DNA of 64,000 bases. Origin: DATGZX01 sp035296965 (GTDB lineage Bacteria; Planctomycetota; Planctomycetia; Gemmatales; Gemmataceae). The position numbers and the translations under genes are program-made. Below, piece by piece: positions 18,159-26,099 of this stretch. The notes under the pieces are model-generated. The model had not been told where the DNA came from and ran no database searches. It saw nothing but the letters and a program-made list of their open reading frames with translations. Position 1 is the first letter of the stretch, and each line of letters starts with the position of its first letter. The DNA is taken from the NCBI GenBank assembly GCA_035296965.1, contig DATGZX010000280.1, positions 1 to 64,000 of the forward strand. The letters run 5' to 3'.

Positions 18159-19487
18159 TCAGTCCCGTGCAGGACTCTCATTGCGAACCGGCTCTTTATT
18201 GGCTGATTCTGTGGTCGTTTGCACGCCCGGAGAGCTTGGCGCCGGAGTCTGAGACTGGGCTTGTCTGACTTTGGGAAGCACCGCGGAGGTAGAGCTGTTC
18301 GCGGACTTGCTATTGGTACACGCCACCCAGGACCCACGCCCCCGGCGGCTGGATGACGACGGACTGGTGGGGGTTCCCGAGCGCCGTGCGGCCAGGCTGA
18401 GTCCGGGCATTTCCGAGGCGGGCGGCGGCGGAATCGGCTCTTGCGTCCAGGGGGCGAGGGCCTCGAACACGGCTACCGGCGTTTGCAGCCGCTGCCAGGG
18501 ATTCTTGGCCATCATTTTCTCGAACACGGCCACGAGCTTCTCCGGGATCTGTGGCTGCATCTCCCGGATTGGCCTGGGGTGCCGGGTGAGGTGCCAGATT
18601 AGCTTGTGATGGTCCAACTCTACATCATCGAACGGAGGCTTGCCGGTGAGAAGGTAATACGCCGTGGCCCCCAGGCTGTAAATGTCGGCGCGGATGTCCA
18701 CGTCGTCGCTGTTCACGATCTGTTCGGGAGCCAGGTAATCATCGGTGCCGACGATCCGGCGCGCATCATCCTCGACGATGGAGGTATTGCCGGCCCCAGA
18801 GCGCGAGAAGCAGGCCAGGCCCATGTCCAGAATCTTGATCGTGCCCTGGCGGTCCAGGAGGATGTTGCCCGGCTTGATGTCCCGATGGACGAGGCCGATT
18901 TCGTGGGCGTGCTGCAAGCCGTCGGCCGCCTGGCGAATATAATTCGCAACGCGCGCCGGATCCATGGGACCATGCTTGCTCACGATTGCCTGCAGGTTGG
19001 CCCCATCGACGAATTCCATGACCAGGAAATGTAGATCGCCGTCGCAATCCACGTCGTGGGCATGCACGATGTTTGGGTGGTCGAGCGCTGCGACCGCCTG
19101 GGCCTCGCGGTAGAAGCATTCCAGGAACCAGGGATCCTGCGCCCGCGTCAGCGGCAACACCTTGAGCGCCACCCGGCGGCGCAGCATCTTGTGCTCGCCC
19201 AGGTAGACCACTCCCATACCGCCCGAGCCGAGTCGCTCCAGGATCTGGTACTTGCCCAGGGTGAAGCCGCGCCACTTGCCATGAAGAAGCTGGTCGGCCT
19301 GAAAGTAGGTCAGGGCGCCCTGGTTGACCAGCAGGCCCGCGAGTTCGCTGGGCGCCGCGGGAAGCGGGCTGGTCGTCCGGAGTTGCTCCAGTTCTGCCGC
19401 GAGACGTTCCGGTTCAAGAACGCAGCTCTTCTCAAGCAGCGCAATGAACTCGTCTGTGGTAGCAGGTGCTGGCATTAAAATACTCAT
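18159..19487 (-). CDS. Serine/threonine protein kinase
   Basis: 442 residues. Residues about 1-75 are a helical leader typical of planctomycete kinases (LLVNQGALTYFQADQLLHGK). The kinase domain follows: LGSGGMGVVYLGEH, VALKVLPL, LVHRDIKPGNILLD, ILDMGLACF (DMG instead of DFG, common in this group), GTDDYLAPEQ and DIRADIYSLGATAYYLLTGKPPF. The last 90 residues are Ser/Thr/Pro-rich low-complexity sequence with no transmembrane helix or sensor domain, so the protein may be shorter than relatives that continue into a membrane segment. The ATG at 19487 lacks a clear ribosome binding site; Met5 is an alternative. Confidence 0.92.
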   Translation of the reverse strand: MSILMPAPATTDEFIALLEKSCVLEPERLAAELEQLRTTSPLPAAPSELAGLLVNQGALTYFQADQLLHGKWRGFTLGKYQILERLGSGGMGVVYLGEHKMLRRRVALKVLPLTRAQDPWFLECFYREAQAVAALDHPNIVHAHDVDCDGDLHFLVMEFVDGANLQAIVSKHGPMDPARVANYIRQAADGLQHAHEIGLVHRDIKPGNILLDRQGTIKILDMGLACFSRSGAGNTSIVEDDARRIVGTDDYLAPEQIVNSDDVDIRADIYSLGATAYYLLTGKPPFDDVELDHHKLIWHLTRHPRPIREMQPQIPEKLVAVFEKMMAKNPWQRLQTPVAVFEALAPWTQEPIPPPPASEMPGLSLAARRSGTPTSPSSSSRRGRGSWVACTNSKSANSSTSAVLPKVRQAQSQTPAPSSPGVQTTTESANKEPVRNESPARD

Positions 19488-19683
19488 CGGGCGCGCGACC
19501 GGTCGTGCGCACTAGACGCGGGCGCACTATCGATCGGGGAGACGGGTGTTAAGCCCAGAGTTGTCGCGCGCTGAAGATACTCCATTCCTTTTTAATGATA
19601 ACAGTTTTCCCTCCTGCAATCACGCAAATTGGCGCGCTATCTGAAGCCTATTGCGTGAGCAAATGGGTAGGATGGCTAACGAT

Positions 19684-20718
19684 TCAGCTGGCACAGGAAA
19701 CGGCCCGCGTTGCCCTTGCGCGTTCCTTGCCCACGTACGCCACCAATTCGCGAGCAAAGGGGTTCTCGATCTGCAGAAGGCCGATATCCAGCTCGATGTT
19801 CAAGAACTGCAAGCGCAGGGCATCGCCGTCCGAGGCAAAGCAGGGACCAATGCCGCTGAAGAAGAAGCCATCCTCCTCAGCCGACCGGCACAGCTCCGCC
19901 GTTCCCGCCTGGGCCAGCGGCAGCTCCAGAATGATGGCCTGCACGCCCCCGGTGTTGCACAGATCGCGATGCGCCTGGCTCACTTCCGCCGCGGTGTCGG
20001 TCCCCACCTCCTGAACGCGGATCAAGGCTTCCTGCATTTCCTTGGAGAAGTCCACCGCAAGCCGGCCGGGTCCATCAATCGGACCTGGTTCGCGGAAGTC
20101 CACTGCAAGCTGAAATTGGTCATAGATCCGCGCGCACATGGCCTTGTGCCAGTTGGGAGCATGGACAACGACCCGCGAGGGAGGTTGCAAGAATTTGAAG
20201 CCGAGCAGCAGGCTCATCCGCTGCGGCAAAGGATCCGCCATGTTATGAAACGAGCGCGGCAAGACGCCGAGACTGAGCGCGCATGGCCGGAGACCAAAGC
20301 GATCGTGGACCTTCTGTGTGAAAATGTGATTGGTCACCGCACGTCCGAACAGGCCGCGCAAAGTGAGCGCGTTGGCTTCTTCTTCGAGCAGGCTGCGCAT
20401 CCTCTCCATGAGATGTTCGTGGCGATGCTCGGGAACCACCAGCGCTTCGCCCTCCTCGGCGATCTCACCATTGGGGGCCCTCTCGAGCGCATAGTGGCCG
20501 ATCACTTTACCGTCCGCATCAAGTGCGACAACCGAGACCAGTTCCCCGCTCTTGTTCAACTTGATGATTTGCTCCGGAACGTAAATCTCGGGATGACAGT
20601 AGCTATCTCCATAAACGTGGCGCACGCACTCTGTAACGCCCGCGGCATCTTCCGGCCGCAGCCTGCGTACCGTGTAACTACTCGCCGGCAGAACCGCCGA
20701 ACCGTTCGTGCTCGACAT
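19684..20718 (-). CDS. GNAT-family N-acetyltransferase
   Basis: 344 residues from ATG 20718 (gaggat upstream); the frame is open to 20805 without a good site. Residues about 12-160 carry the GNAT pattern: YTVRRLRPEDAAGVTECVRH, then VVALDADGKVIGHYALE and EALVVPEHRHEHLMERM, in which VVPEHRHEHL takes the place of the acetyl-CoA pyrophosphate loop. The C-terminal half, with LILELPLAQAGT-like AIILELPLAQAGTAEL and GFFFSGIGPCF, resembles the second domain of long acetyltransferases of unknown substrate. The gene lies alone, about 200 bases upstream of the kinase. Confidence 0.75.
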   Translation of the reverse strand: MSSTNGSAVLPASSYTVRRLRPEDAAGVTECVRHVYGDSYCHPEIYVPEQIIKLNKSGELVSVVALDADGKVIGHYALERAPNGEIAEEGEALVVPEHRHEHLMERMRSLLEEEANALTLRGLFGRAVTNHIFTQKVHDRFGLRPCALSLGVLPRSFHNMADPLPQRMSLLLGFKFLQPPSRVVVHAPNWHKAMCARIYDQFQLAVDFREPGPIDGPGRLAVDFSKEMQEALIRVQEVGTDTAAEVSQAHRDLCNTGGVQAIILELPLAQAGTAELCRSAEEDGFFFSGIGPCFASDGDALRLQFLNIELDIGLLQIENPFARELVAYVGKERARATRAVSCAS

Positions 20719-20910
20719 GAAAAATCCTCGCTTCCGGCAACCCTTCTCGGCCTCTATCGTCACAATTCTGCCGACTCTCTCGTCCTTCGTGCAAGCATAT
20801 CCCACATTTTGTCCACTGGCAGAAGGCAGACGATCGCACAGTTGAATCGGAATTGCACCGATCGCTGGAGCGAGCTGCTCGTATCGGTCCGCGGACCTGC
20901 TTGTCGTTAG

Positions 20911-21058
20911 CCCGGATTATTCATGATGATCCGTGTTTTTGACATAACCATTGGCGTGCAGCTGACTTGCACCAAACAGCCAAAAAACACACTGCGCAAG
21001 CCAGACGCGAGAAATGCAGGGAAACACTGTATTTCGGGTCGTTCACGAATAATCCGGG
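20911..21058. mobile_element. 148-bp MITE with terminal inverted repeats and TTAG target duplication
   Basis: Left end cccggattattcatga and the reverse complement of the right end, cccggattattcgtga, agree at 15 of 16 bases. Both ends are flanked by TTAG (20907-20910 and 21059-21062), a 4-base target duplication. There is no coding capacity, so it must have been moved by a transposase elsewhere. The CCCGGATTATTCATGA-type end and 4-base duplication recall IS1380-family elements, but that assignment is from memory. Confidence 0.8.
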
Positions 21059-21216
21059 TTAGGACTCGACTTTGAGGACAAGAGATCGATTATAGCCTGG
21101 CCGAAGATCGTCTCAATGATGTCTTCGGGCAAGCGCAGCGTAGAAAGGTAATACGAGCGCAAGAGCTTGTGCTGGAAAGTGTGTGGTCAGTCTCGACTAT
21201 CCCTTCTCGCTTGTGA

Positions 21217-21375
21217 ATGCGAACCATGAAAGCAGAGATCTACTGGATTTCCGGCGTTGAACGTGGGCGGCTGGCAATTCTGCCGCGTCCGCGAGGCGGT
21301 GATTGGCTCGAAGACGAGATAGGTTCGCTGCGCCTTGCGGGCATCGGTTGCCTCGTCTCCTTGCTTACCCCGGCT
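21217..21375 (+). pseudogene. Truncated protein-tyrosine-phosphatase-family gene (5' remnant)
   Basis: The translation from about 21226, with GVERGRLAILPRPRGGDWLE followed by IGSLRLAGIGCLVSLLTP, looks like the N-terminus of a small dual-specificity/tyrosine phosphatase family found in planctomycetes. After SLLTP the homology stops and the frame continues into unrelated residues (ACYLTMAGIHD) to a stop at 21471. The catalytic C-x5-R part is gone. It is most likely a gene cut by a past rearrangement, only 160 bases from the MITE. Bases 21061-21216 may hold the tail of another lost gene on the minus strand (LRSYYLSTLRLPEDIIETIF). Confidence 0.55.
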
Positions 21376-21551
21376 TGTTACTTGACAATGGCGGGCATCC
21401 ACGATAGCCTTGCTAAAGATAAATTTGTACTTTTGAGAAAACTTTCGACTCCGATCCCATTTGCCTGCTGATCAAGCTTGTGTCCCGTGTCTGCTGATCA
21501 ACCTTGTGTCCCGAGTTGTGAGCACGTCGTAGTCTACTCGAGGAGAGAAGC

Positions 21552-21929
21552 ATGAAGAAGCTGGCTGTAGCTGTTCTGATCAGTCTGATGGTGGCAGGTG
21601 CCGATGCGATGGCTGCCCCCTCATTGACACTGGTAATCACGTGCAATCCTGGAGGTCAAGGTTCCAAAATCGAGGGGAAGGGTACATATGCGTTGGATCC
21701 TGGGTGCACGTACAATGGCACGACCTTTTCCGTTACAGTGAAAGGCTCCCATCCACCTCAGGTTACTGGCTCGCAGGATACGACTGGCGGAGGCGCTTAC
21801 GATGTGACACTGGTCGGTATCTACGGCACCTTCAATCCTTGTCAAGCGTCCATGAGTTGGACGGATGCGAATAATAACCCACAGGTTACTGTCACTCGCA
21901 ACCTCATGGACCAAGTGGTGCGCCAATAG
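21552..21929 (+). CDS. Small secreted protein of unknown function
   Basis: 125 residues, ATG at 21552 with a strong gaggagag site. Residues 1-22 (MKKLAVAVLISLMVAGADAM) form a Sec signal peptide ending near AMA-AP. The mature part of about 100 residues is rich in Gly, Thr and Asn, predicted beta, with three cysteines (in VITCNPGG, DPGCTYNG and FNPCQASM). No family was recognised. The DUF1559 gene follows 79 bases downstream on the same strand, so the two may form an operon. Confidence 0.75.
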   Translation: MKKLAVAVLISLMVAGADAMAAPSLTLVITCNPGGQGSKIEGKGTYALDPGCTYNGTTFSVTVKGSHPPQVTGSQDTTGGGAYDVTLVGIYGTFNPCQASMSWTDANNNPQVTVTRNLMDQVVRQ

Positions 21930-22008
21930 CCCCTTCCCTCTGCAGATTCGCCGTTCCCATGAGGCATTTCCTCCGAGAACGGCGTGCGTTCTCAGAAGTG
22001 GTGAAAAA

Positions 22009-22881
22009 ATGAGGCATCGAAAAGGTCTGACCCTGGTCGAACTACTTGTCGTAATTGCCATCATCGCCATCTTGGTGGGGTTGCTCCTTCCGGCATTGAT
22101 GGTGGTTCGCGCTGCGTCGTTGCGAATTCAAAGCCTGAACAATCTTCGCCAATGCGCGCTTGCCCTGCATAACTTCGCAGAGACCAACAACGACGTCTTG
22201 CCAACGCTTGATGGCGAAAACAGCAACCTCTTCGTAGGCGAATCGCTAATGTTCACGTTGCTGCCTTACGTTGAGGAAGACAACTTCTACCGTGCATGCA
22301 TAGCGTCCAATACCTTTTCGAGCTATCATGCGGTGCGCCTTTACATCAGCCCGGCCGATCCGACGGTTCCGGATCTAAACAAGGCACAGAACCTGGCGAG
22401 CTACGCGGCGAATGCAGTTGTTTTTACGAGTCGACGCACTCTCGGGACCGGATTTCCTGATGGAACTTCACAGACCATTGGGTTTGCTGAGCACTATGCC
22501 AAGGGATGCAATGCGACCACGTTCGCCTGGTTCCATACCGAACCGGACTTGATTACTATGCCTATATTCCTGCGAGTTCATCGGGCAAGCTTTGCAGAGC
22601 CGCACGCTTTTACCACGCCCGCGGGAGTCACGATCCCGCCGGATGTCTACCCGATCACCACGGGCAATCCACCTGTCAGTACAGGATCGGTTCACGGCCT
22701 TACCTTTCAGACAGCGCCGAGCCTAGCAGACTGCAATCCTCTTCTGGCTCAGACGCCCCATAAAGGCGGGATGCTGGCAGCGTTCATGGATGGGAGCAGC
22801 CGCACCTTAGCGTCAGGCATTGACGAGTCGGTATATTGGGCCCTTGTTACCCCCTCCGGCGGGGAACCTGTGAGCGACTAG
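22009..22881 (+). CDS. DUF1559 prepilin-like protein
   Basis: 290 residues from ATG 22009, which places the prepilin signal at the very N-terminus; an upstream extension to 21865 would overlap the preceding gene. The start RHRKGLTLVELLVVIAIIAI is a type IV pilin/pseudopilin leader with the G/L-x-x-x-E pattern and a long hydrophobic helix. Then come the family features NNLRQCALALHNFAETN and, at the end, HKGGMLAAFMDG, the HX9DG motif, with ESVYWALVTPSGGE. Proteins of this family are greatly expanded in planctomycetes and are probably processed by prepilin peptidase and displayed at the cell surface; exact function unknown. Confidence 0.93.
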   Translation: MRHRKGLTLVELLVVIAIIAILVGLLLPALMVVRAASLRIQSLNNLRQCALALHNFAETNNDVLPTLDGENSNLFVGESLMFTLLPYVEEDNFYRACIASNTFSSYHAVRLYISPADPTVPDLNKAQNLASYAANAVVFTSRRTLGTGFPDGTSQTIGFAEHYAKGCNATTFAWFHTEPDLITMPIFLRVHRASFAEPHAFTTPAGVTIPPDVYPITTGNPPVSTGSVHGLTFQTAPSLADCNPLLAQTPHKGGMLAAFMDGSSRTLASGIDESVYWALVTPSGGEPVSD

Positions 22882-23066
22882 TAAATTGCGGCTTATTTTC
22901 TCCACCCCTCGTTGCCGAGCTCCGCTTTGGGAACGCCAAGCCCGAAACCCCGCTTCGCGAACAGCCCGCGACAGGCTGACGCCCAATGCAACCCCGTCAG
23001 CGCCGATGGTGCATCGGTGTCAATCGGCCTCATGCTCCTTGAACTGCCCGCCCGCATCAAAGATCC

Positions 23067-24083
23067 TCATTCCACAGGCGCCTGCGTCCCTCCCCCCTTT
23101 TTCCCACCGCGGTAAATCGCTTCAATGCGCTCGCGGTGCAACCCGAGAACGCGGTCGAACCGGCTCAGCTTCATGCCTTCCACGTGCGGGTTCTTGTCCA
23201 CGAGGTTCTCCAGGATGCCAACGTCGAGGCGGATCTCCTGGTCGAGCATGCGCACCATCAGCCATTTGAAGAGGGCCACGCAGCCTGTCGGGCCGGGCCA
23301 GCGCGAGCGCGTGAATGCGAAGGTCATCACCGTGGTCGAATCCTCGTCGCGCGGCACGAAGAAGATGTAAAGCCGCCAGCGGACCAGGCCCTCCCGGCCG
23401 GTGCGGGCGTCGGCCCACCAGTGATCGTAGACGCCGTACACCGGCGAGAAATGCGTCGTCCAGTCGTCGTGGAAACGATATCGACTACGGACCCCCAGCA
23501 AGAAACGCAACCAGAGCGGAATGGGTTTCGCGGGGCCGACGTTGACGACGCGCACGCTGTCGGCCGTCGGCAGGAATTGCACTTCGACTTCCGGCATCCT
23601 GTCGAGCGCGTAGCCGAACATGCCATGCACCGTTGGCGTGTGCTCGATCTCCGTGAAGTTATCCACGACCAGCTCGAGCGGGGCGTGAATCTGGTGCTGC
23701 AAGGTGCACACGTGGTAGCAGCCTTCGACTTCGAAGGGCGGGAACTCCGGCTGCGACGTGCGCGGCTTCAGCCAGATGGCGCCGTGACGCTCGAGCGCGT
23801 CGAAGCCGGGCGCGGTCGCGTACAGCTTGGGCGTGCTCGGGCTCTCGCCGTCGCCGTCACAGTCAAAAGTCCAGCCGTGGTAGGGGCACTGCAGTCGCTG
23901 GTTGACCACCTGGCCGGCGCTCAAGCGCATGCGGCGATGGGGACAGCAGTCTTCCAGGGCGCCGATCGCGCCGGCAGCCGCCCGGAAGAGGACGAGGTCC
24001 TTGCCGCCCAGACGCACGGCGACTGGCCGCTTGCCGAGTCGCCGGCTGCAGAGAACCGGATGCCAGTGATCCAGGATCGCCAT
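23067..24083 (-). CDS. Rieske [2Fe-2S] non-heme iron oxygenase
   Basis: 338 residues from ATG 24083 (MAILDHWHPVLCSRRL); the open frame to 24188 would overlap the upstream gene. The N-terminal Rieske domain has CCPHRRMRLS (Cys47, His49) and LQCPYHGWTF (Cys66, His69). The catalytic domain carries the mononuclear iron motif DNFTEIEHTPTVHGMFGY with two histidines. Members of this family hydroxylate or demethylate aromatic or other ring compounds with electrons from a reductase, which is not encoded here. It begins 8 bases after the DUF3303 gene, so the two are cotranscribed. Confidence 0.9.
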   Translation of the reverse strand: MAILDHWHPVLCSRRLGKRPVAVRLGGKDLVLFRAAAGAIGALEDCCPHRRMRLSAGQVVNQRLQCPYHGWTFDCDGDGESPSTPKLYATAPGFDALERHGAIWLKPRTSQPEFPPFEVEGCYHVCTLQHQIHAPLELVVDNFTEIEHTPTVHGMFGYALDRMPEVEVQFLPTADSVRVVNVGPAKPIPLWLRFLLGVRSRYRFHDDWTTHFSPVYGVYDHWWADARTGREGLVRWRLYIFFVPRDEDSTTVMTFAFTRSRWPGPTGCVALFKWLMVRMLDQEIRLDVGILENLVDKNPHVEGMKLSRFDRVLGLHRERIEAIYRGGKKGGGTQAPVE

Positions 24084-24091
24084 ACGGCACC

Positions 24092-24367
24092 TTACTCGGG
24101 CGGCCCACCGAAGATCTCGCGCGTGTCTTTCGACGCGGCCACGGGAACGATTTCGAATTCGACCAGATCGTTCCAGCAAGCCACCCACTGCTGAATGAGC
24201 CGCACGTTGTCACATTCTATTAACTGGAAGCAGCGCTCAAAGCTCGCTTCCACCCAGCTATCGACGTATTTCAAGCCGTCGGGCATCATGCGTCCTTTTT
24301 CGGCAAAGCGATCGTAAACCGCGGCAGCATTGCGATTGCGGAATCTCTCGATCACCATGAAGAGCAT
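24092..24367 (-). CDS. DUF3303-type small protein
   Basis: 91 residues from ATG 24367 (MLFMVIERFRNRN). It has the dimeric alpha/beta-barrel look of DUF3303 proteins: an opening strand MLFMVIERF, a helix AAAVYDRFAEKGRMMPDGLK, then YVDSWVEASFERCFQLIECD and a final VEFEIVPV strand. Its function is unknown. It lies 17 bases after the preceding secreted-protein gene and 8 bases before the Rieske oxygenase gene. Confidence 0.8.
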   Translation of the reverse strand: MLFMVIERFRNRNAAAVYDRFAEKGRMMPDGLKYVDSWVEASFERCFQLIECDNVRLIQQWVACWNDLVEFEIVPVAASKDTREIFGGPPE

Positions 24368-24384
24368 CGCTCGACTCCGTAAGA

Positions 24385-26004
24385 TCACTTCCGCCGGACC
24401 TCAGGCAGCGGCATGCGCACGCTGAGGTCGTCTCCAGCCGGCGTGTCGTCGCGGCCGCGGCCCTCGTCATCCCGGCCATTGATGCCGACGCTGTAGAGCA
24501 AGTAGCCCTTCGCGGCCGGGCGGTAGATCAACGCCTTGCCCGAGAAGGAATCCTGCGGGACTTGGTTGAGGTATTTGGGCGCCAGCTCGGCGAGCCCTTT
24601 GGGATAGCGCCCGTGATCGCGTTCGTACCATGCGAGGGCGAAAGCGACCTGGACGTTGTCGTCGATCTGCTGGGTCTGGTCGGCGGCTAGCTGTACCTTG
24701 GTCGCGCCCGGGATCATCAAGCCGATCAGCATGTTGCCCGTAGCCCGGCCCCGAGCCTGGTTGTCGCCCAGAATGAAATCTTTCAGGCCAGTGTTCGGAT
24801 CCACGGCCTTATGCTTTAGCGCTTCCAACTCCGCCTCGATCTGCTTGAGGCTGTTCTGTCGCGCGCTCCGGTCCTTCTTGCGCATGGCGGCCGCAATGCG
24901 ATCGAGCAGTTGATTGGTGCTGCGCAGCGCCGGGTCCCAGTCGATGTCTTCGAGAAGACTGTTTCCGAGAGGGTTGGGACGATTCAAATTACCGTCGGAA
25001 AGGCTCTCCATGTACTGAATACCGTAACGGTCAACCAACATGATCGCGTTGAGCAACGTATAGCGCTCGCCAAGGTCTACCTTATCGGCCATGGCGGGCA
25101 ACGGCGGCAGCCGTTGCAAGTCGCGCAAGCAGCTCTCAACCTGCTGAGCGGTCGGCCTGGCGCGGTGGAGGAACACCAGATCCGCGCTGCACGCGCTCTG
25201 TTCGACGGCGAACGCGATCAATGCTTCGATGATCGTGGCGCCCCGGCCGACAAGACGACCGAGCCGGTGGCAGGCCAGCAGGTCTTGCCAGGCTGCGTCG
25301 CTTGCTCCCTGCGCCATCCGGAACGTCGCACGCGCGATCAGGGCGTTAGCGCACGACCGGCATTTTTGCGCGCCTCCCAGCCTCACGGCCAGCAGATCGG
25401 ACCCTCCCTTTGACATCTTGGCCACCAAGGGCGAATAGTATTGCGAGCGCTTCGTTGCCTCGACAATCAGCCCGAGCGGCTTCTCGTTCGCTTTGAGCCA
25501 GGCGGCCATGTCGGGATAGTCGTTCGCCGTCCAGGGCCCTTTCAACACAAGCGCGAGTTCTTTCTCGCCCTCGTCTGGGTCAACCTTGAGGTGCTCCTTC
25601 ATGAACTGGGCCGGTTCTATGAAATACTCCCCAGCTACCGGCGGCGCCTCCATCTCCATGAACTGAAAGAATTCGGCAGGCAGCGTGTGACCATAGTGAT
25701 GCGGGCCGAGCGCCTTCAACAGCAGAATGTTGGCATTGTTGGCCGGCGTCACGCCCTGCCTCAGGCGTTCGTTGAGGTCAGCACTATAGTCGATGTAACC
25801 GTCCTTGTCGACCGGGCTGCTGATGTACGTCGTCTCCTTGCCGATCGTGAATGTGCCTCTGTGTTTCTTGTCCTTGCTCTCCTTCTTGCCGGCTCCATTT
25901 CGTTGTGCTGTAGCATCATCCCTTGCGCCGGGCAGCGTGCAGGCTGGGGAGAAGGTGCCGAGAGCCAAACAGCCGATAAAAAGTGCGCTCACGATCAGTC
26001 TCAT
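24385..26004 (-). CDS. Secreted protein of unknown function, planctomycete type
   Basis: 539 residues from ATG 26004, which has gaggcgg upstream; two earlier in-frame ATGs lack a site. The N-terminus LIVSALFIGCLALGTFSPAC is a signal peptide, possibly of lipoprotein type (Cys about residue 22). A charged Lys-rich linker (GKKESKDKKHR) follows, then a mainly helical domain. The C-terminal 90 residues (AFALAWYERDHGRYPKGLAE, YLNQVPQDSFSGKALIYR, YLLYSVGINGRDDEGRG) resemble the tail shared by many planctomycete exported proteins and pseudopilin-like C-termini. No catalytic motif is seen. First gene of a likely three-gene operon with the DUF3303 and Rieske genes. Confidence 0.82.
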   Translation of the reverse strand: MRLIVSALFIGCLALGTFSPACTLPGARDDATAQRNGAGKKESKDKKHRGTFTIGKETTYISSPVDKDGYIDYSADLNERLRQGVTPANNANILLLKALGPHHYGHTLPAEFFQFMEMEAPPVAGEYFIEPAQFMKEHLKVDPDEGEKELALVLKGPWTANDYPDMAAWLKANEKPLGLIVEATKRSQYYSPLVAKMSKGGSDLLAVRLGGAQKCRSCANALIARATFRMAQGASDAAWQDLLACHRLGRLVGRGATIIEALIAFAVEQSACSADLVFLHRARPTAQQVESCLRDLQRLPPLPAMADKVDLGERYTLLNAIMLVDRYGIQYMESLSDGNLNRPNPLGNSLLEDIDWDPALRSTNQLLDRIAAAMRKKDRSARQNSLKQIEAELEALKHKAVDPNTGLKDFILGDNQARGRATGNMLIGLMIPGATKVQLAADQTQQIDDNVQVAFALAWYERDHGRYPKGLAELAPKYLNQVPQDSFSGKALIYRPAAKGYLLYSVGINGRDDEGRGRDDTPAGDDLSVRMPLPEVRRK

Positions 26005-26099
26005 GGAATCCGCCTCATGAGTCATGGACTATAGGCAAACGACGGGCGCCGCAGATTGCCTTATCGTACACGAGTAGCCAGATCGCTTGAAACCGTAGT

